In this document: positions 26,472-35,730 of the stretch, piece by piece
Layout: every line of letters begins with the position of its first letter
How positions within the stretch are numbered: the first letter of the stretch is position 1
Source of the DNA: Palsa-506 sp963755815
GTDB taxonomy: Bacteria > Actinomycetota > Actinomycetes > Streptosporangiales > Streptosporangiaceae
Assembly: GCA_963755815.1 (NCBI GenBank)
Contig: CAVWLF010000008.1
Coordinates: forward strand, 1 to 64,000
DNA length: 64,000 nt
Direction: 5' to 3'
Notes under the pieces: model-generated
What the model was told of the DNA's origin: nothing
What the model saw: the letters and a program-made list of their open reading frames with translations, nothing else
Database searches by the model: none
Translations under genes and position numbers: made by a program

Positions 26472-28082
26472 CTACAGCATCGCGTTCTGGGGCTGGGTAC
26501 GCACCACGATGACGGTGGTGGTGCCGGCACCCAGGGCCGTCTTGAACTCCCGCTCAAGCTCATCGGTGGTCTGGACGTCGACGGCGCGGCATCCCCAGCC
26601 GCGCGCCATTTCGGCGATGCCGAGCCCGGGCAGGTCCAGGCCGGGCACCCCCGGCGTGCCCTCGAGCACCGCGAACGACTTGAGGATGGAGTACTCGTTG
26701 TTGCGCATGATCACGTACACGATCGGCAGCTTGTGCTGAGCGGCCGTCCAGAGGGCCTGCACGGAGTACTGAGACGAGCCGTCGCCGAGCAAGCCGACGA
26801 CCGGCCGGCTGACGCCCCGGTCCCGGTCGGCCAGCGCGATCCCGACCGCAGCCGGCAGGCCCCAACCGATACCCCCGCTGGCCGTGGCGAAGAACGATCC
26901 GGTCCGGACCGTCGGGAGCCACTCGATCTGCTGGGCCATGGTCGAGGGCGATTCGTTGACGATGACCGAATCCGGTGGCCTGACCCGGCTCAGCACGGCG
27001 TAGACCTCCGGCGCGGTGAGCGGGCTGCTCGGCACCTGCGGAAGCAGGCGCGGCCGCGCCATCGGCTCCGGGGCGGTCCGCGCGGAGCCCTCCGCGACCA
27101 GTTCCGCGAGCAGGTCGATCGCGATCCTGGGGTCGGCCAGCAGGGCGTCGCCTACCCGCGCGGCCGCGGCCGCCTCGGGGCTGGCAGTGATCTGCAGCAG
27201 TTCGGTGCCCGCCGGAAGGAAGTCGCCGGGAACGTAGGGGTAGTACCGGAACACCTCCGCGCCGATCACGACGGCCAGGTCGTGCCCGGCCAGCCGGTCG
27301 CTGATCGTCTTTACCGACATCCCCAGCGGGCCGCGGAACAAGGGGTGGTCCTCGGGGAAGGAGGCCCGGTCCGCCAGCGGGGAGCCGTAGACGGCGGCGC
27401 GCAGCCGCTCGGCCAGGGCGATGGCCGCGTCCCACCCGCCGCTGCGGTCCACCCCGGGCCCGAAGACCAGCGCAGGACGGCGGCTGGCGGAGATGCGGTC
27501 GGCGAACAGCCGCAGCCGCTCCGGGTCGGGCGCCACCCGGTCGCTCACCGTCCGGACCCGGGCCGGGCCGTCCAGCGGCTGGTTCCAGTCATCCAGCGGT
27601 ATCGACAGGAACACCGGGCCGGCCGGCGGCTGCACCGCCATCGCGTAGGCGCGCATGAACGCCTCCGGCACATCCTGCGCACGGTACGGCTCGTAGGACC
27701 ACTTCACCCACGGCTCCGGCATCGTGGTGGCCGCACGGTTGGCCAGGTACGGCTCGCCGATCATCAGCTCCCGGTGCTGCTGTCCCGAGGTGACGATCAG
27801 GGGGGTGTTCCCGTGGTAGGCCGCGACCAGGTTTCCCATGGCGTTACCCACGCCCGCCGAGGTATGCAGGTTGACCAGGGCCGGGCGCCGGGTGACCTGG
27901 GCGAAGGCGTCGGCCATCGCGATGGCGGAGGCCTCCTGCAGCGCCAGTACGTAGCGGAAATCGGCGGGGAATTCCTGCAGGAAGGTCTCCTCGGTCGAAC
28001 CCGGATTACCGAAGACGGTGGTCAGCCTCAGGGATCGCAGCAGGTCGTAGGTCACGCTTCGGACGGTGGATTTCTCGGCCAT
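26472..28082 (-). CDS. Benzoylformate decarboxylase-like ThDP enzyme
   Basis: A 536-aa thiamine-diphosphate enzyme. N-terminal VFGNPGSTEETFLQEFP is followed by the catalytic Glu in ALQEASA and the His in NLHTSAGVGNAMGNL, both as in benzoylformate decarboxylase (MdlC). The ThDP/Mg site is GDGSSQYSVQALW to NNEYSI. The middle domain is complete. MdlC-type enzymes decarboxylate benzoylformate or other 2-oxo acids to an aldehyde. It is convergent to the pyrophosphatase gene (36 bp). With the neighbouring aldehyde dehydrogenase and CoA ligase it would give 2-oxo acid to aldehyde to acid to acyl-CoA. Confidence 0.85.
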   Translation of the reverse strand: MAEKSTVRSVTYDLLRSLRLTTVFGNPGSTEETFLQEFPADFRYVLALQEASAIAMADAFAQVTRRPALVNLHTSAGVGNAMGNLVAAYHGNTPLIVTSGQQHRELMIGEPYLANRAATTMPEPWVKWSYEPYRAQDVPEAFMRAYAMAVQPPAGPVFLSIPLDDWNQPLDGPARVRTVSDRVAPDPERLRLFADRISASRRPALVFGPGVDRSGGWDAAIALAERLRAAVYGSPLADRASFPEDHPLFRGPLGMSVKTISDRLAGHDLAVVIGAEVFRYYPYVPGDFLPAGTELLQITASPEAAAAARVGDALLADPRIAIDLLAELVAEGSARTAPEPMARPRLLPQVPSSPLTAPEVYAVLSRVRPPDSVIVNESPSTMAQQIEWLPTVRTGSFFATASGGIGWGLPAAVGIALADRDRGVSRPVVGLLGDGSSQYSVQALWTAAQHKLPIVYVIMRNNEYSILKSFAVLEGTPGVPGLDLPGLGIAEMARGWGCRAVDVQTTDELEREFKTALGAGTTTVIVVRTQPQNAML

Positions 28083-28117
28083 GCCTCACTATCTCAGCCA
28101 CCCGCTGACCGGGCATC

Positions 28118-28135
28118 GTCTCGGACAGACGAGAC
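28118..28135. promoter_or_regulatory. Palindrome in the decarboxylase/CDF divergent gap
   Basis: GTCTCG-GACAGA-CGAGAC, 35 bp from the decarboxylase start and 78 bp from the CDF start. Six-base arms only; candidate operator for either gene. Confidence 0.3.
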
Positions 28136-28213
28136 CGAGCCGGTTGTTCGTGCCCCGCTCACGATGAACGCGCCGCCGGATTGGCATGCTAAGGCGCGAG
28201 CGGAGGTCTCGTT

Positions 28214-29188
28214 ATGCCGGACGACAGCACGCGGACCGTACTGGTAGCCCTCGGGGCGGGCCTGGGCGTTGCGCTGGCCAAGATCGGCGCGGCGGTTTTC
28301 ACCGGGTCGTCCGCCATGGCCGCCGAGGCTTCGCATTCACTCTCTGATACCGCCAACGACCTGTTCCTCTTCGTCGCCGAGCGGCGCAGCACCCGCCACC
28401 CGGACGACCGGCACCCGCTGGGGTACGGGCGGGAAGCCTACTTCTGGGCCCTGATCGCGGCCCTCGGCGTGTTCGTGGCCGGCGCGGCGTTCTCCCTGCG
28501 CGAGGGCATCACCGAGCTGATCCACCCCGGGGTCACCTCGTCGTTCACCGTGGCCTATGTCGTGCTGGCCATCTCCACCGTCTTTGACCTGGTGTCGTTC
28601 CGCCAGTCAGCGGGCCAGCTGATCGGCCGCGCCCGACGCCGCCATCAGCACATCCTGGACGAGGCCAGGGGGACATCTGACCCGACGCTGCGGGCAGTAT
28701 TCGTCGAGGATGCGGTATCCGTGTCGGGTGACGTGATCACGCTGGCCGCCCTGGCCCTGAATCAGCTCACCGGGTCGTCAATACCCCAGGGGATAGCCGC
28801 GGTCCTCATCGGGCTGCTGCTCATCCGCACCAGCCTCCGGCTCGGAAAACGCAGCCACGACTTCCTGGTCGGCGCGTGGCTGCTGCCCCCCGCGACGTCG
28901 CCGAAGCCAGATGCCGGCGACGACTTTACCCAGCCGCTCCGGTCCGCTGACGAAGACAGAATTCGCGCCTTCCTGCGCGACTACCCGGGCGTGATCGCCA
29001 TCCGCGAGGTCCTGATCACCTTCACTGGCCCGGGCCGGGCATGGGTTACCGCCCGCCTTGACATTGACGATGAGCTCACCGGCGCTCAGGTCAAGTCACT
29101 GGTCCGCGGCATCGAGGCGGGTATGAAGCGTGAGTCGGAATCCGTCTACCGGGTCGATATCGTGCCGATCGGCGCAGCGTCCGCATAG
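28214..29188 (+). CDS. Cation diffusion facilitator (CDF) transporter
   Basis: A 324-aa inner-membrane metal exporter. Metal-site motifs are HSLSD (EASHSLSDTANDL) in helix 2 and EDAVSVSGD in helix 5; hydrophobic segments lie near residues 10-30, 75-95, 108-128, 160-180 and 190-205. The C-terminal cytoplasmic domain (from about 235) contains the usual ferredoxin-like metal regulatory fold. GGAGG seven bases before the ATG fixes the start. Zn2+, Fe2+ or Mn2+ are possible substrates. Confidence 0.9.
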   Translation: MPDDSTRTVLVALGAGLGVALAKIGAAVFTGSSAMAAEASHSLSDTANDLFLFVAERRSTRHPDDRHPLGYGREAYFWALIAALGVFVAGAAFSLREGITELIHPGVTSSFTVAYVVLAISTVFDLVSFRQSAGQLIGRARRRHQHILDEARGTSDPTLRAVFVEDAVSVSGDVITLAALALNQLTGSSIPQGIAAVLIGLLLIRTSLRLGKRSHDFLVGAWLLPPATSPKPDAGDDFTQPLRSADEDRIRAFLRDYPGVIAIREVLITFTGPGRAWVTARLDIDDELTGAQVKSLVRGIEAGMKRESESVYRVDIVPIGAASA

Positions 29189-29215
29189 GCCGGCCGGGTC
29201 AGCGTCCACGCTCGG

Positions 29216-30409
29216 CTACGTGAAGGCTCCGATACCGGTGATGGCGCGGCCGACGATGAGCGTCTGCATGGTCTCGGTGCCCTCGAAGGTGTGGATCGCC
29301 TCCAGGTCCACCATGTGCCGCATGACCTGGTAGTCGAGCAGGATGCCGTTGCCGCCGAGCATGTCGCGGGCGTCGGCGGCTATCGCGCGGGCCTTGCGGG
29401 TGTTGTGCATCTTGGCCAGCCCGGCCACGGTGGGGGTCAGCCAGGCCTCGGCCAGCCGGCCGATCTGCAGGCAGTACAGCTGCATCGCGGTGAGATCGGC
29501 CAGCATCGACACCAGCCGCTGCTGGATGATCTGGAAGCTGGCCAGCGGCTCGCCGAACTGCCGCCGCTGCAGCGCGTACCGCAGCGCGGTGTCGTAGACG
29601 GAGGTGGCGTGGCCCAGCGCCGCCCAGGCGCAGGTGCTCCGGGTGGTGGCCAGGACCCGGGTGGTGTCCTTGAACGAGCGCGCCCCGGGCAGCCGGTTCC
29701 CGGCCGGCACCCGCACCTCGTCCAGGGTGATGTCGGCCTGCCACACCGAGCGCAGCGACACCTTGCCCTCGATCACCCGGGCCTGGTAGCCCGGCGTTCC
29801 CTTCTCCACGACGAACCCGTTGACCTGGCCGTCCTCGGTGTTGCGGGCCCAGACCACGACCAGGTCGGCCACGCTGCCCAGGCCGATCCACCGTTTACGG
29901 CCGTTCAGTACCCAGCTGTCCCCGTCCGGTCGGGCCGAGGTTTCCAGGGCGACCGAGTCCGAGCCGTGCTCCGGCTCGGTCAGCGCGAAGGCCCCCAGCT
30001 TGCTCATCCGGGCCATGTCCGGCAGCCAGCGCGCCTTCTGCTCCTCCGAGCCGCACATCGCGATCGACAGCATGGCCAGGCCCGCATGCACGCCCAGGAA
30101 CACGCCGAGGCTGCCGTCGCCGCGGTGCAGTTCCATCGTGACCAGCCCGCACGCCATCGGGCTCATCCCGGCGCAGCCGTATCCCTTGATGTCCTCGCCG
30201 ACGACGCCGAGCTCGGGCAGCCGCTTGACCAGCGGCCAGCAGATCTCGGCCCGTTCCCAGTACGGGCCGACGGCCGGCACGACCTCCTCGTCGACGAACC
30301 GCCGGACGGTGATGAAATGCGACCACTGCTCCTCGGTGAACTGCTCGCGGACGGAGAAGAAGTCCGTCCCCAGCGATTCCCCGAGATGCGCGCCTGTCAC
30401 CTGCGTCAT
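29216..30409 (-). CDS. Acyl-CoA dehydrogenase
   Basis: A 397-aa flavoprotein of the acyl-CoA dehydrogenase family, closest by motif to glutaryl-CoA dehydrogenase-type members: FALTEPEHGSDSVALETSA, WIGLGSVADLVVVWARN, ARDMLGGNGILLDY, and the C-terminal TFEGTETMQTLIVGRAITG. It oxidises an acyl-CoA at C2-C3, passing electrons to ETF. The ATG overlaps the stop of the depolymerase-like gene (ATGA), so it is the last gene of the PHA operon. It could feed or degrade 3-hydroxyacyl-CoA pools. Confidence 0.9.
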   Translation of the reverse strand: MTQVTGAHLGESLGTDFFSVREQFTEEQWSHFITVRRFVDEEVVPAVGPYWERAEICWPLVKRLPELGVVGEDIKGYGCAGMSPMACGLVTMELHRGDGSLGVFLGVHAGLAMLSIAMCGSEEQKARWLPDMARMSKLGAFALTEPEHGSDSVALETSARPDGDSWVLNGRKRWIGLGSVADLVVVWARNTEDGQVNGFVVEKGTPGYQARVIEGKVSLRSVWQADITLDEVRVPAGNRLPGARSFKDTTRVLATTRSTCAWAALGHATSVYDTALRYALQRRQFGEPLASFQIIQQRLVSMLADLTAMQLYCLQIGRLAEAWLTPTVAGLAKMHNTRKARAIAADARDMLGGNGILLDYQVMRHMVDLEAIHTFEGTETMQTLIVGRAITGIGAFT

Positions 30410-31332
30410 CGCTGGGTTCCTTTCATGGCCTGGCGCTCCGGCGTGGTGAGGTCGGCGTCGAGAAACGCCTCCACGACCGGAGCGATGCGTCCGGCGTCGG
30501 CGGCCAGCTCGAGGTGGCCGCCATGATAAATGTGCAGCTGGCTGTGAGCTATCAGCCGGTGCATGATCCGCGCATTGACCAGCGGGATGATCGGGTCGTC
30601 ATCACCGGCCAGGATCAAGGTCGGCGGCCGCATCCTCGGCAGCCACGGCAGGCTGGTCCAGCCGGCGCTGGCGATCAGCTGGTAGTAGTAGCCCCGGGCC
30701 GGGCCCAGGCGGGTCGTCGCGTGCAGCAGGTCACGGGCCACGACCGGGTTCTCCCGCGCGCTGCCGCCGTACAGTTCGCCGGCGATGCGGGCCGCGTAAC
30801 CGGGGTCGCGGTGGCGGCGCGGCGTGAGCATGCGCAGCAGGATGCGCGGATTCGCGGGCACCATCAGCGCGCCCGGCCCGGTGGCCACCAGCACCAGGCG
30901 GCGCACCCGGTCCGGACGGCTCACCGCGAGCTGCTGCGCGAGTCCGCCGCCCCACGAGATGCCCAGGACGTCGGCCTGCTCATGGCCTAGCTGGTCGAGC
31001 AGGCCGGTCAGCAGCGACGGCAGCGTGGCCAGGTGGTAGGGGACGACCGGGGCGGGTGACCCGCCAACACCCGGCATGTCGAACCGGATGACTCCCCGCC
31101 GCGAATCGAGCGCGTCGACGAACGGCTGGAACAGCTCCAGACTCGCGCCGATGCCGTTGCACAGCAGCAACGGCGGCCAGGCCGGGGCACCTTCCCGCAC
31201 CGAGACGCGGATGGTACGGCCGCCGATCTTCAGGACCCTCATCCGCTCGGCCGGCCCGGCCCGGCCCGGCCCGGATCCCGCGCGGTCGTCCCCGGCCGCT
31301 CCGGGACGGGACGGGTCAATGGTCATAGACAT
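30406..31332 (-). CDS. phaZ: Alpha/beta hydrolase, intracellular PHA depolymerase-like
   Basis: A 308-aa hydrolase with LLLCNGIGASLELFQPFVDA (the NGIGA oxyanion region of mcl-PHA depolymerases), RFDMPGVGGSP, nucleophile elbow GISWGGGLAQQLA, acid in AGDDDPIIP and His in YHGGHLELAAD. It overlaps the 3' end of the PHA synthase gene by 17 bp and the acyl-CoA dehydrogenase start by 4 bp. The ATG at 31332 or 31326 is assumed; the start could also be 31242 (MRVLKIGGRTIRV), because the codons between carry a CCGGC microsatellite and encode a low-complexity Gly/Ala/Arg stretch. It would mobilise stored polyhydroxyalkanoate. Confidence 0.82.
   Translation of the reverse strand: MSMTIDPSRPGAAGDDRAGSGPGRAGPAERMRVLKIGGRTIRVSVREGAPAWPPLLLCNGIGASLELFQPFVDALDSRRGVIRFDMPGVGGSPAPVVPYHLATLPSLLTGLLDQLGHEQADVLGISWGGGLAQQLAVSRPDRVRRLVLVATGPGALMVPANPRILLRMLTPRRHRDPGYAARIAGELYGGSARENPVVARDLLHATTRLGPARGYYYQLIASAGWTSLPWLPRMRPPTLILAGDDDPIIPLVNARIMHRLIAHSQLHIYHGGHLELAADAGRIAPVVEAFLDADLTTPERQAMKGTQR
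31251..31274. repeat. CCGGC microsatellite
   Basis: Four and a half tandem copies of CCGGC in the first codons of the depolymerase-like gene. A five-base unit in a coding frame could shift phase by slippage if the upstream start is used. Confidence 0.6.
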
Positions 31333-33022
31333 AGGTTCCCGGCGCGTCGCAGATCGGCACCAGCCCGCCGCCGCCGGGTTCGGGCCGGGCGTCCTGCTCC
31401 TCGCCGCAGCGCTCGGCCAGCCAGCCCGTGTAGTCCGGCCACCAGGACCCGTGACATGTCTCCGCGTGCCGAAGCCACTCCTGCGGATCCTCCGGGTTGT
31501 CCTTGGCGACCTGATATCTCGCCTTGTCGTTTCCGGGCGGGTTCACCATCGCGGCGATGTGCCCGCTGGTGGACAGGACGAACCGGTTGCGGCCGGCCAG
31601 CAGCTGGGTGGACCGGTAGCAGCTCTGCCACGGGCAGATATGGTCGGTGATCCCGGCGACCATATAAGTGTCGCGGTCGATCAGGGCCAGGTCCACCGGT
31701 GAGCCGAGCATGGTCACCCCGCCGGGCCGGACCAGCCCGTTGGTGACGCCCAGCTGGAGGAAGTCCCGGTGCAGGCCCGCGGTCATCCGGGTGGTGTCCG
31801 CGTTCCAGAACAAGATGTCGAACGGTGGCGGCTTGCGCCCGAGCAGGTAGTTGTTGACCCAGTAGTTCCAGATCAGGTCGTTCGGCCGCAGCCAGGCGAA
31901 CACCTCGGCCAGCGACCGGCCGTCCAGGTAGCCGCGGGCCCGGGACGCAGCCGTGGCCACCCGCGCGGTCCGCTCGTCGATCACGGCGCCGGCCAGGCCC
32001 GCCCGCGCCTCGTCCAGCACGGTGACCATGAGGGTGAACGCGGCCAGCCGGTCCTGCTGGCCGGTGTGCGCCAGGTGCGCGGCCACCATCGCGGCAATGA
32101 CGCCGCCGGAGCAGGCGCCCATCAGCGCGGTCTGCTCGCTCCCGGTGATCCGCGCCGCGGCGTCCATGGCATCCAGGACAGCCTGCCCGTAGGTGTCGAA
32201 GTCCCAGGCCGCGTGCCGGGCGTCCGGGTTGCGCCAGGAGATCATGAACACCTGCAGGCCGCTGCCGGTCAGGTACTCCGCCAGGCTCCGCCCGGGCGCC
32301 AGGTCCATCACGTAGAACTTGTTGATCGTCGGCGGCACGATCAGCAGCGGAACCTGCCGTACCGCGGGCGTGGCCGGGCGGTACTGGATCAGCTCGAACA
32401 CCGGAGTCCGCAAGATCACCGAGCCGGGCGTGACGGCGAGGTCCACCCCGACCTCGAACGCGTCCGGCTCGACCATCGACGGCACCCGCGGCGCGGCCGC
32501 CATGTCGGCGACGAAATGCCGGAGGCCCGCCAGGGCGCTGCCGCCGCCGGTGTCGATCGCGGCCTTCAGCGCCGCCGGATTCAGCAGCGGGTTATTGCTC
32601 GGCGACAGCGCGTCGATCAGGTTAGTCACCCCGAAATCAACGCGCTCGGCGTCCGCCCAGTCCAGGCCGGCGTCGGCCACCACGCCTTCCGCGGTCCCGG
32701 CCGCAGCCAGGTAGGCCTGCATCGCCCGGCGCAGCAGCGGATTGCCAGCCCACCCCGGATCAGCGAACCGGCGGTCGCGCCGGGACGGCTGCACCTGCGA
32801 GGTGCCCGCGGCGATGCGGGCCAGCTCACCCAGCAGCTGACGCCCCCGGCCGGCGACCAGCCGGGGCCGGCCGGCCAGCGCCGCGGCCAGGCGCAGGCCG
32901 GAACCACCCGGGTTCACCCGGCGCAGCGCACTGATGGCAGCATCAGTGAGCAGCAGGTCCAGGGGCGCGGTAGCGGCATCTGCGGCAGCAGACCTGAAGG
33001 TATCGTTCTCGTCGGGATTCAT
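31316..33022 (-). CDS. phaC: Polyhydroxyalkanoate synthase
   Basis: A 568-aa enzyme polymerising 3-hydroxyacyl-CoA at the granule surface. The lipase-like box is GACSGGVIAAMVAAH with the nucleophile Cys; the acid is in AGITDHICPW and the His in STSGHIAAMVNPP. The GACxGG form of the box is seen in class II (medium-chain) synthases, and the N-terminal domain (residues 1-220) has the PhaC_N look, with FPKxxx replaced by LLIVPPTINKFYVMDL. GGAGG lies about 10 nt before the ATG. It heads an operon with phaZ-like and acyl-CoA dehydrogenase genes and is divergent from a PucR-type regulator. Confidence 0.9.
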   Translation of the reverse strand: MNPDENDTFRSAAADAATAPLDLLLTDAAISALRRVNPGGSGLRLAAALAGRPRLVAGRGRQLLGELARIAAGTSQVQPSRRDRRFADPGWAGNPLLRRAMQAYLAAAGTAEGVVADAGLDWADAERVDFGVTNLIDALSPSNNPLLNPAALKAAIDTGGGSALAGLRHFVADMAAAPRVPSMVEPDAFEVGVDLAVTPGSVILRTPVFELIQYRPATPAVRQVPLLIVPPTINKFYVMDLAPGRSLAEYLTGSGLQVFMISWRNPDARHAAWDFDTYGQAVLDAMDAAARITGSEQTALMGACSGGVIAAMVAAHLAHTGQQDRLAAFTLMVTVLDEARAGLAGAVIDERTARVATAASRARGYLDGRSLAEVFAWLRPNDLIWNYWVNNYLLGRKPPPFDILFWNADTTRMTAGLHRDFLQLGVTNGLVRPGGVTMLGSPVDLALIDRDTYMVAGITDHICPWQSCYRSTQLLAGRNRFVLSTSGHIAAMVNPPGNDKARYQVAKDNPEDPQEWLRHAETCHGSWWPDYTGWLAERCGEEQDARPEPGGGGLVPICDAPGTYVYDH

Positions 33023-33180
33023 TAATCTCCGTCCTCCCGCCGAGCGTAAGGCGCGGGGGGGCTCACTTCCATCGGGCGCGCGTCACAAAGCTAGGGTCAG
33101 GTGTGGTTCCGCGGGCACAGCCGCGGGCCGCCGCCCATGCCGCCCTAGGCACGCTCGCTGATATACGCAAAGATCCACTG

Positions 33181-34461
33181 ATGGACATGGATATGCAGGA
33201 TCCGGGCGTCGCCGAGCTGGTGGCCGGCGTGGCCGCCGCGGTGGGCCGGCAACCGGCGGCCGAGGATGTGTTCGATGCCATAGTCCGCGAGATGCCGCAG
33301 CTGGAAGAGGACAAGCCGCTGCTGGCCCTGCTCGCATCCAGCGTCGACGGCAACGTCGAGACGTGCCTGCAGATCATGCAGCACCAGATCGGCCTGTCCG
33401 CGGTGCAGGCCCCGGCCGCCGCGGTTGAGTACGCACGCCGGCTGGCGCAGCGCGGCACGCCGCTGACGACGCTGCTGCGCGCCTACCGGATCGGGCATGC
33501 GCGCTTCGCCGACTGGCTCTTCAAGGAGGTGCCCCGGCACACCGGTGACGCCCAGCTGATCAGCGCGACCACGCTGAGCATGTCCGGGATCGTGGCGGCC
33601 TACGTCGACCAGACGTCCGAGGAGATGGTTGCGGCCTACACCCAGGAGAGGGAACACTGGCTCCGGAATCAGAACGCCGCCCGGGCGGCCAGGATCCGCG
33701 AGCTTCTGTCCGGTGACCGGAGCGACGTGCGCGCCGCCGAGGCCACCCTGGGCTACCGGCTGCGGCAGTACCACGTGGGCCTGGTGTGCTGGGTGGGCGA
33801 CGTGGCCGGCACCGCGGACGAGCTCACGAGGCTGGAGCGGGCCGTGGCCCAGGTCGCGGTGCAGGCGGCCTGCGCTGGTGATCCCGTGTTCCTGCCCCGC
33901 GACGAGTCGAGCGCCTGGGCCTGGCTGCCGCTGGGGATTCGCGACCGGTTCGACTCGGCGGAAGCCAGCACGGCCCAGGCGAGCGCCGACATCCATTTCG
34001 CGTTCGGCGACCCCGCGAATGGCCCGGGCGGATTCTGCCTCACGTACCTGCAGGCTATGGCCGCCGAGTCGGTCGCGCATGCGGCCGGATCTCCGACCCC
34101 CCGGGTGGTGACGTTCACGGAGGTGGCGCCGGTGGCGATGATGCTCGGATCCGCGGACCTGCTCCGCGGCTGGGTACGCAGCACGCTGGCCGGCCTGGCC
34201 ACCGACGATGAGCACCACGCCCGGCTGCGGGAAACGTTGCTGGTCTTCCTGCAGACCGGCGGGAGTTACAAGACCACCGCGGAGCGCCTGGTGCTGCACA
34301 AGAACTCGGTCCAGTACCGGATCCGCCGGGCCGAGGAGAGCCTGGGCCGCCCGGTGGCCGAGAGCCGCCAGGATATCGAGCTTGCCCTGCAGGTCAGCCG
34401 CTGGCTGGGCGCTGCGGTGCTGCGACGCCCCGCGACGCCGGGCCGGGCGGCGTCGCGGTAA
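33181..34461 (+). CDS. PucR/CdaR-type transcriptional regulator
   Basis: About 426 aa. The C-terminal 60 residues form the PucR helix-turn-helix (LLVFLQTGGSYKTTAERLVL, then HKNSVQYRIRRAEESLG). The N-terminal part resembles the RsbT-co-antagonist-like sensor of actinobacterial PucR proteins, with LLRAYRIGHARFADWLFKE. The ATG at 33181 is used; a GTG at 33103 would add 26 codons; neither has a strong ribosome site. It is divergent from the PHA operon (158-bp gap) and may control it; no operator was identified. Confidence 0.8.
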   Translation: MDMDMQDPGVAELVAGVAAAVGRQPAAEDVFDAIVREMPQLEEDKPLLALLASSVDGNVETCLQIMQHQIGLSAVQAPAAAVEYARRLAQRGTPLTTLLRAYRIGHARFADWLFKEVPRHTGDAQLISATTLSMSGIVAAYVDQTSEEMVAAYTQEREHWLRNQNAARAARIRELLSGDRSDVRAAEATLGYRLRQYHVGLVCWVGDVAGTADELTRLERAVAQVAVQAACAGDPVFLPRDESSAWAWLPLGIRDRFDSAEASTAQASADIHFAFGDPANGPGGFCLTYLQAMAAESVAHAAGSPTPRVVTFTEVAPVAMMLGSADLLRGWVRSTLAGLATDDEHHARLRETLLVFLQTGGSYKTTAERLVLHKNSVQYRIRRAEESLGRPVAESRQDIELALQVSRWLGAAVLRRPATPGRAASR

Positions 34462-34473
34462 GCGTCCGGGGCT

Positions 34474-35730
34474 TCAAGAGCGGCGTCTCAGCAGCGCCCA
34501 GCCCGAGATGGCCACGCCCAGCCCGACCAGGACGGCGAACCAGAGCACGGTGTCGGGCGGGCTCGCGCCTAGGCTGAGCGCGACCCCGGCTCCGATCACC
34601 GGAACCGCAAGCCCGACATAGAGCGCGATGAGCAGGGCCGACGTCATCGCGACGCGGCTTTCGGGCGGGCTTGCTTCGAGCACGATCCCGGTGGTCCCCT
34701 TGAAGACAGCACCAGAACCCGCGCCGATCAGCGCACCGCTGATCAGGAACAGCGCGAGGCTCGGGGTGGAAAGGCGCACGGAAACAACCAGCAGCACGAG
34801 GCCGACCAGCATGGAGATGGTTCCGAGCCCGAGCACCCGCGACGCTTGCAGCCCGGCCGTGGCCAGCTGGGACGCCACGCCGCAGGAGAACAGCAGGAAG
34901 AGCGAGGCGCCGGCCAGGGCGAGCGACGGATGGTGCAGCGTGGTGGCGAGGAAGAGTCCGGACAGCCCGGCGAACAGGCCATTTGCGGCGAAACCGGCCA
35001 GGGTCGCGGCGGCCGCCGGCACCGGCAGCCGGACCTTGCGCGCCGAACCGGCCGGCTGATTCCCCGTTGCCCCCCGGGAAGCCGGCGCACCCGTCTCGGG
35101 CACTGCCCACAGGCCGGCCAGGGCCACCGCCCCCAGCCCGATGAACACCAGGTAGGGCAAGGTCAGCGGCCACCTCGCCCACTGCGCAAGACAGCCCGCG
35201 ATCAACGGGCCGACGCCCAGCGCGCCGACGTTTATCGACGTGCCGATGGTCCTGGCCCGGACGACCGATGCGCCCGGATCCGCGCGCAGGCGCAACTCGA
35301 CGAGGTAAGTGATGGCGGGGCCCGCGGCCAGCCCGACCGCCACTCCGGTGAGCAGGCGCCCGATCAGCAGCCCGGGCAGATCCTTCCACGCCGCGAGCAC
35401 CCCCATCGCCACGATCATCATCGCGACCGCGGCGAGCATCATGCCCCGGCGTCCGATGCGCCCAGTGAGGGAGCTGTCCCTTCGCAGCGTGGCGATCGTG
35501 CCGCCCGCGAAGATCGCGAAGACGATGGTGATCGTGAGGGCCGACAGGCCATCCCGGATCCGGTAGAGGCCGTACAGGGGGCTCGGCAGCGTCGCGACCG
35601 CCATGACAATCAGGAAGGCGAACGCCACGACCCAGAAGCCGGAACCGTGCCGGAGCCGGTGCGGTGCGGGCACCGCGGAAGTTTCCAGGCCGGCCGTCGG
35701 ACCTCCGTCGCTGGCGGACACCGCAGTCAC
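34474..35730 (-). CDS. Major facilitator superfamily transporter
   Basis: A 418-aa protein with about 12 hydrophobic helices, beginning after a short polar N-terminus at FWVVAFAFLIVMAVATLPSP. The N-half contains GLYRIRDGLSALTITIVFA and RIGRRGMMLAA (motif A-like loop). It resembles drug or arabinose efflux-type MFS. The GTG at 35730 overlaps the SDR stop (GTGA). The open frame extends far upstream inside the SDR gene and is not real there. It is the last gene of a broken-isochorismatase/SDR/MFS operon and may export the product of that pathway. Confidence 0.85.
   Translation of the reverse strand: MTAVSASDGGPTAGLETSAVPAPHRLRHGSGFWVVAFAFLIVMAVATLPSPLYGLYRIRDGLSALTITIVFAIFAGGTIATLRRDSSLTGRIGRRGMMLAAVAMMIVAMGVLAAWKDLPGLLIGRLLTGVAVGLAAGPAITYLVELRLRADPGASVVRARTIGTSINVGALGVGPLIAGCLAQWARWPLTLPYLVFIGLGAVALAGLWAVPETGAPASRGATGNQPAGSARKVRLPVPAAAATLAGFAANGLFAGLSGLFLATTLHHPSLALAGASLFLLFSCGVASQLATAGLQASRVLGLGTISMLVGLVLLVVSVRLSTPSLALFLISGALIGAGSGAVFKGTTGIVLEASPPESRVAMTSALLIALYVGLAVPVIGAGVALSLGASPPDTVLWFAVLVGLGVAISGWALLRRRS

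Noticed and set aside
26733..28247. 504-codon plus-strand open frame opposite the ThDP decarboxylase
   Set aside because: Mirror frame of a well-defined enzyme; no domain, no ribosome site, composition typical of antisense in GC-rich DNA.
29291..33025. Long plus-strand frames opposite the PHA operon
   Set aside because: Antisense shadows of acyl-CoA dehydrogenase and PHA synthase genes; no recognisable motifs.
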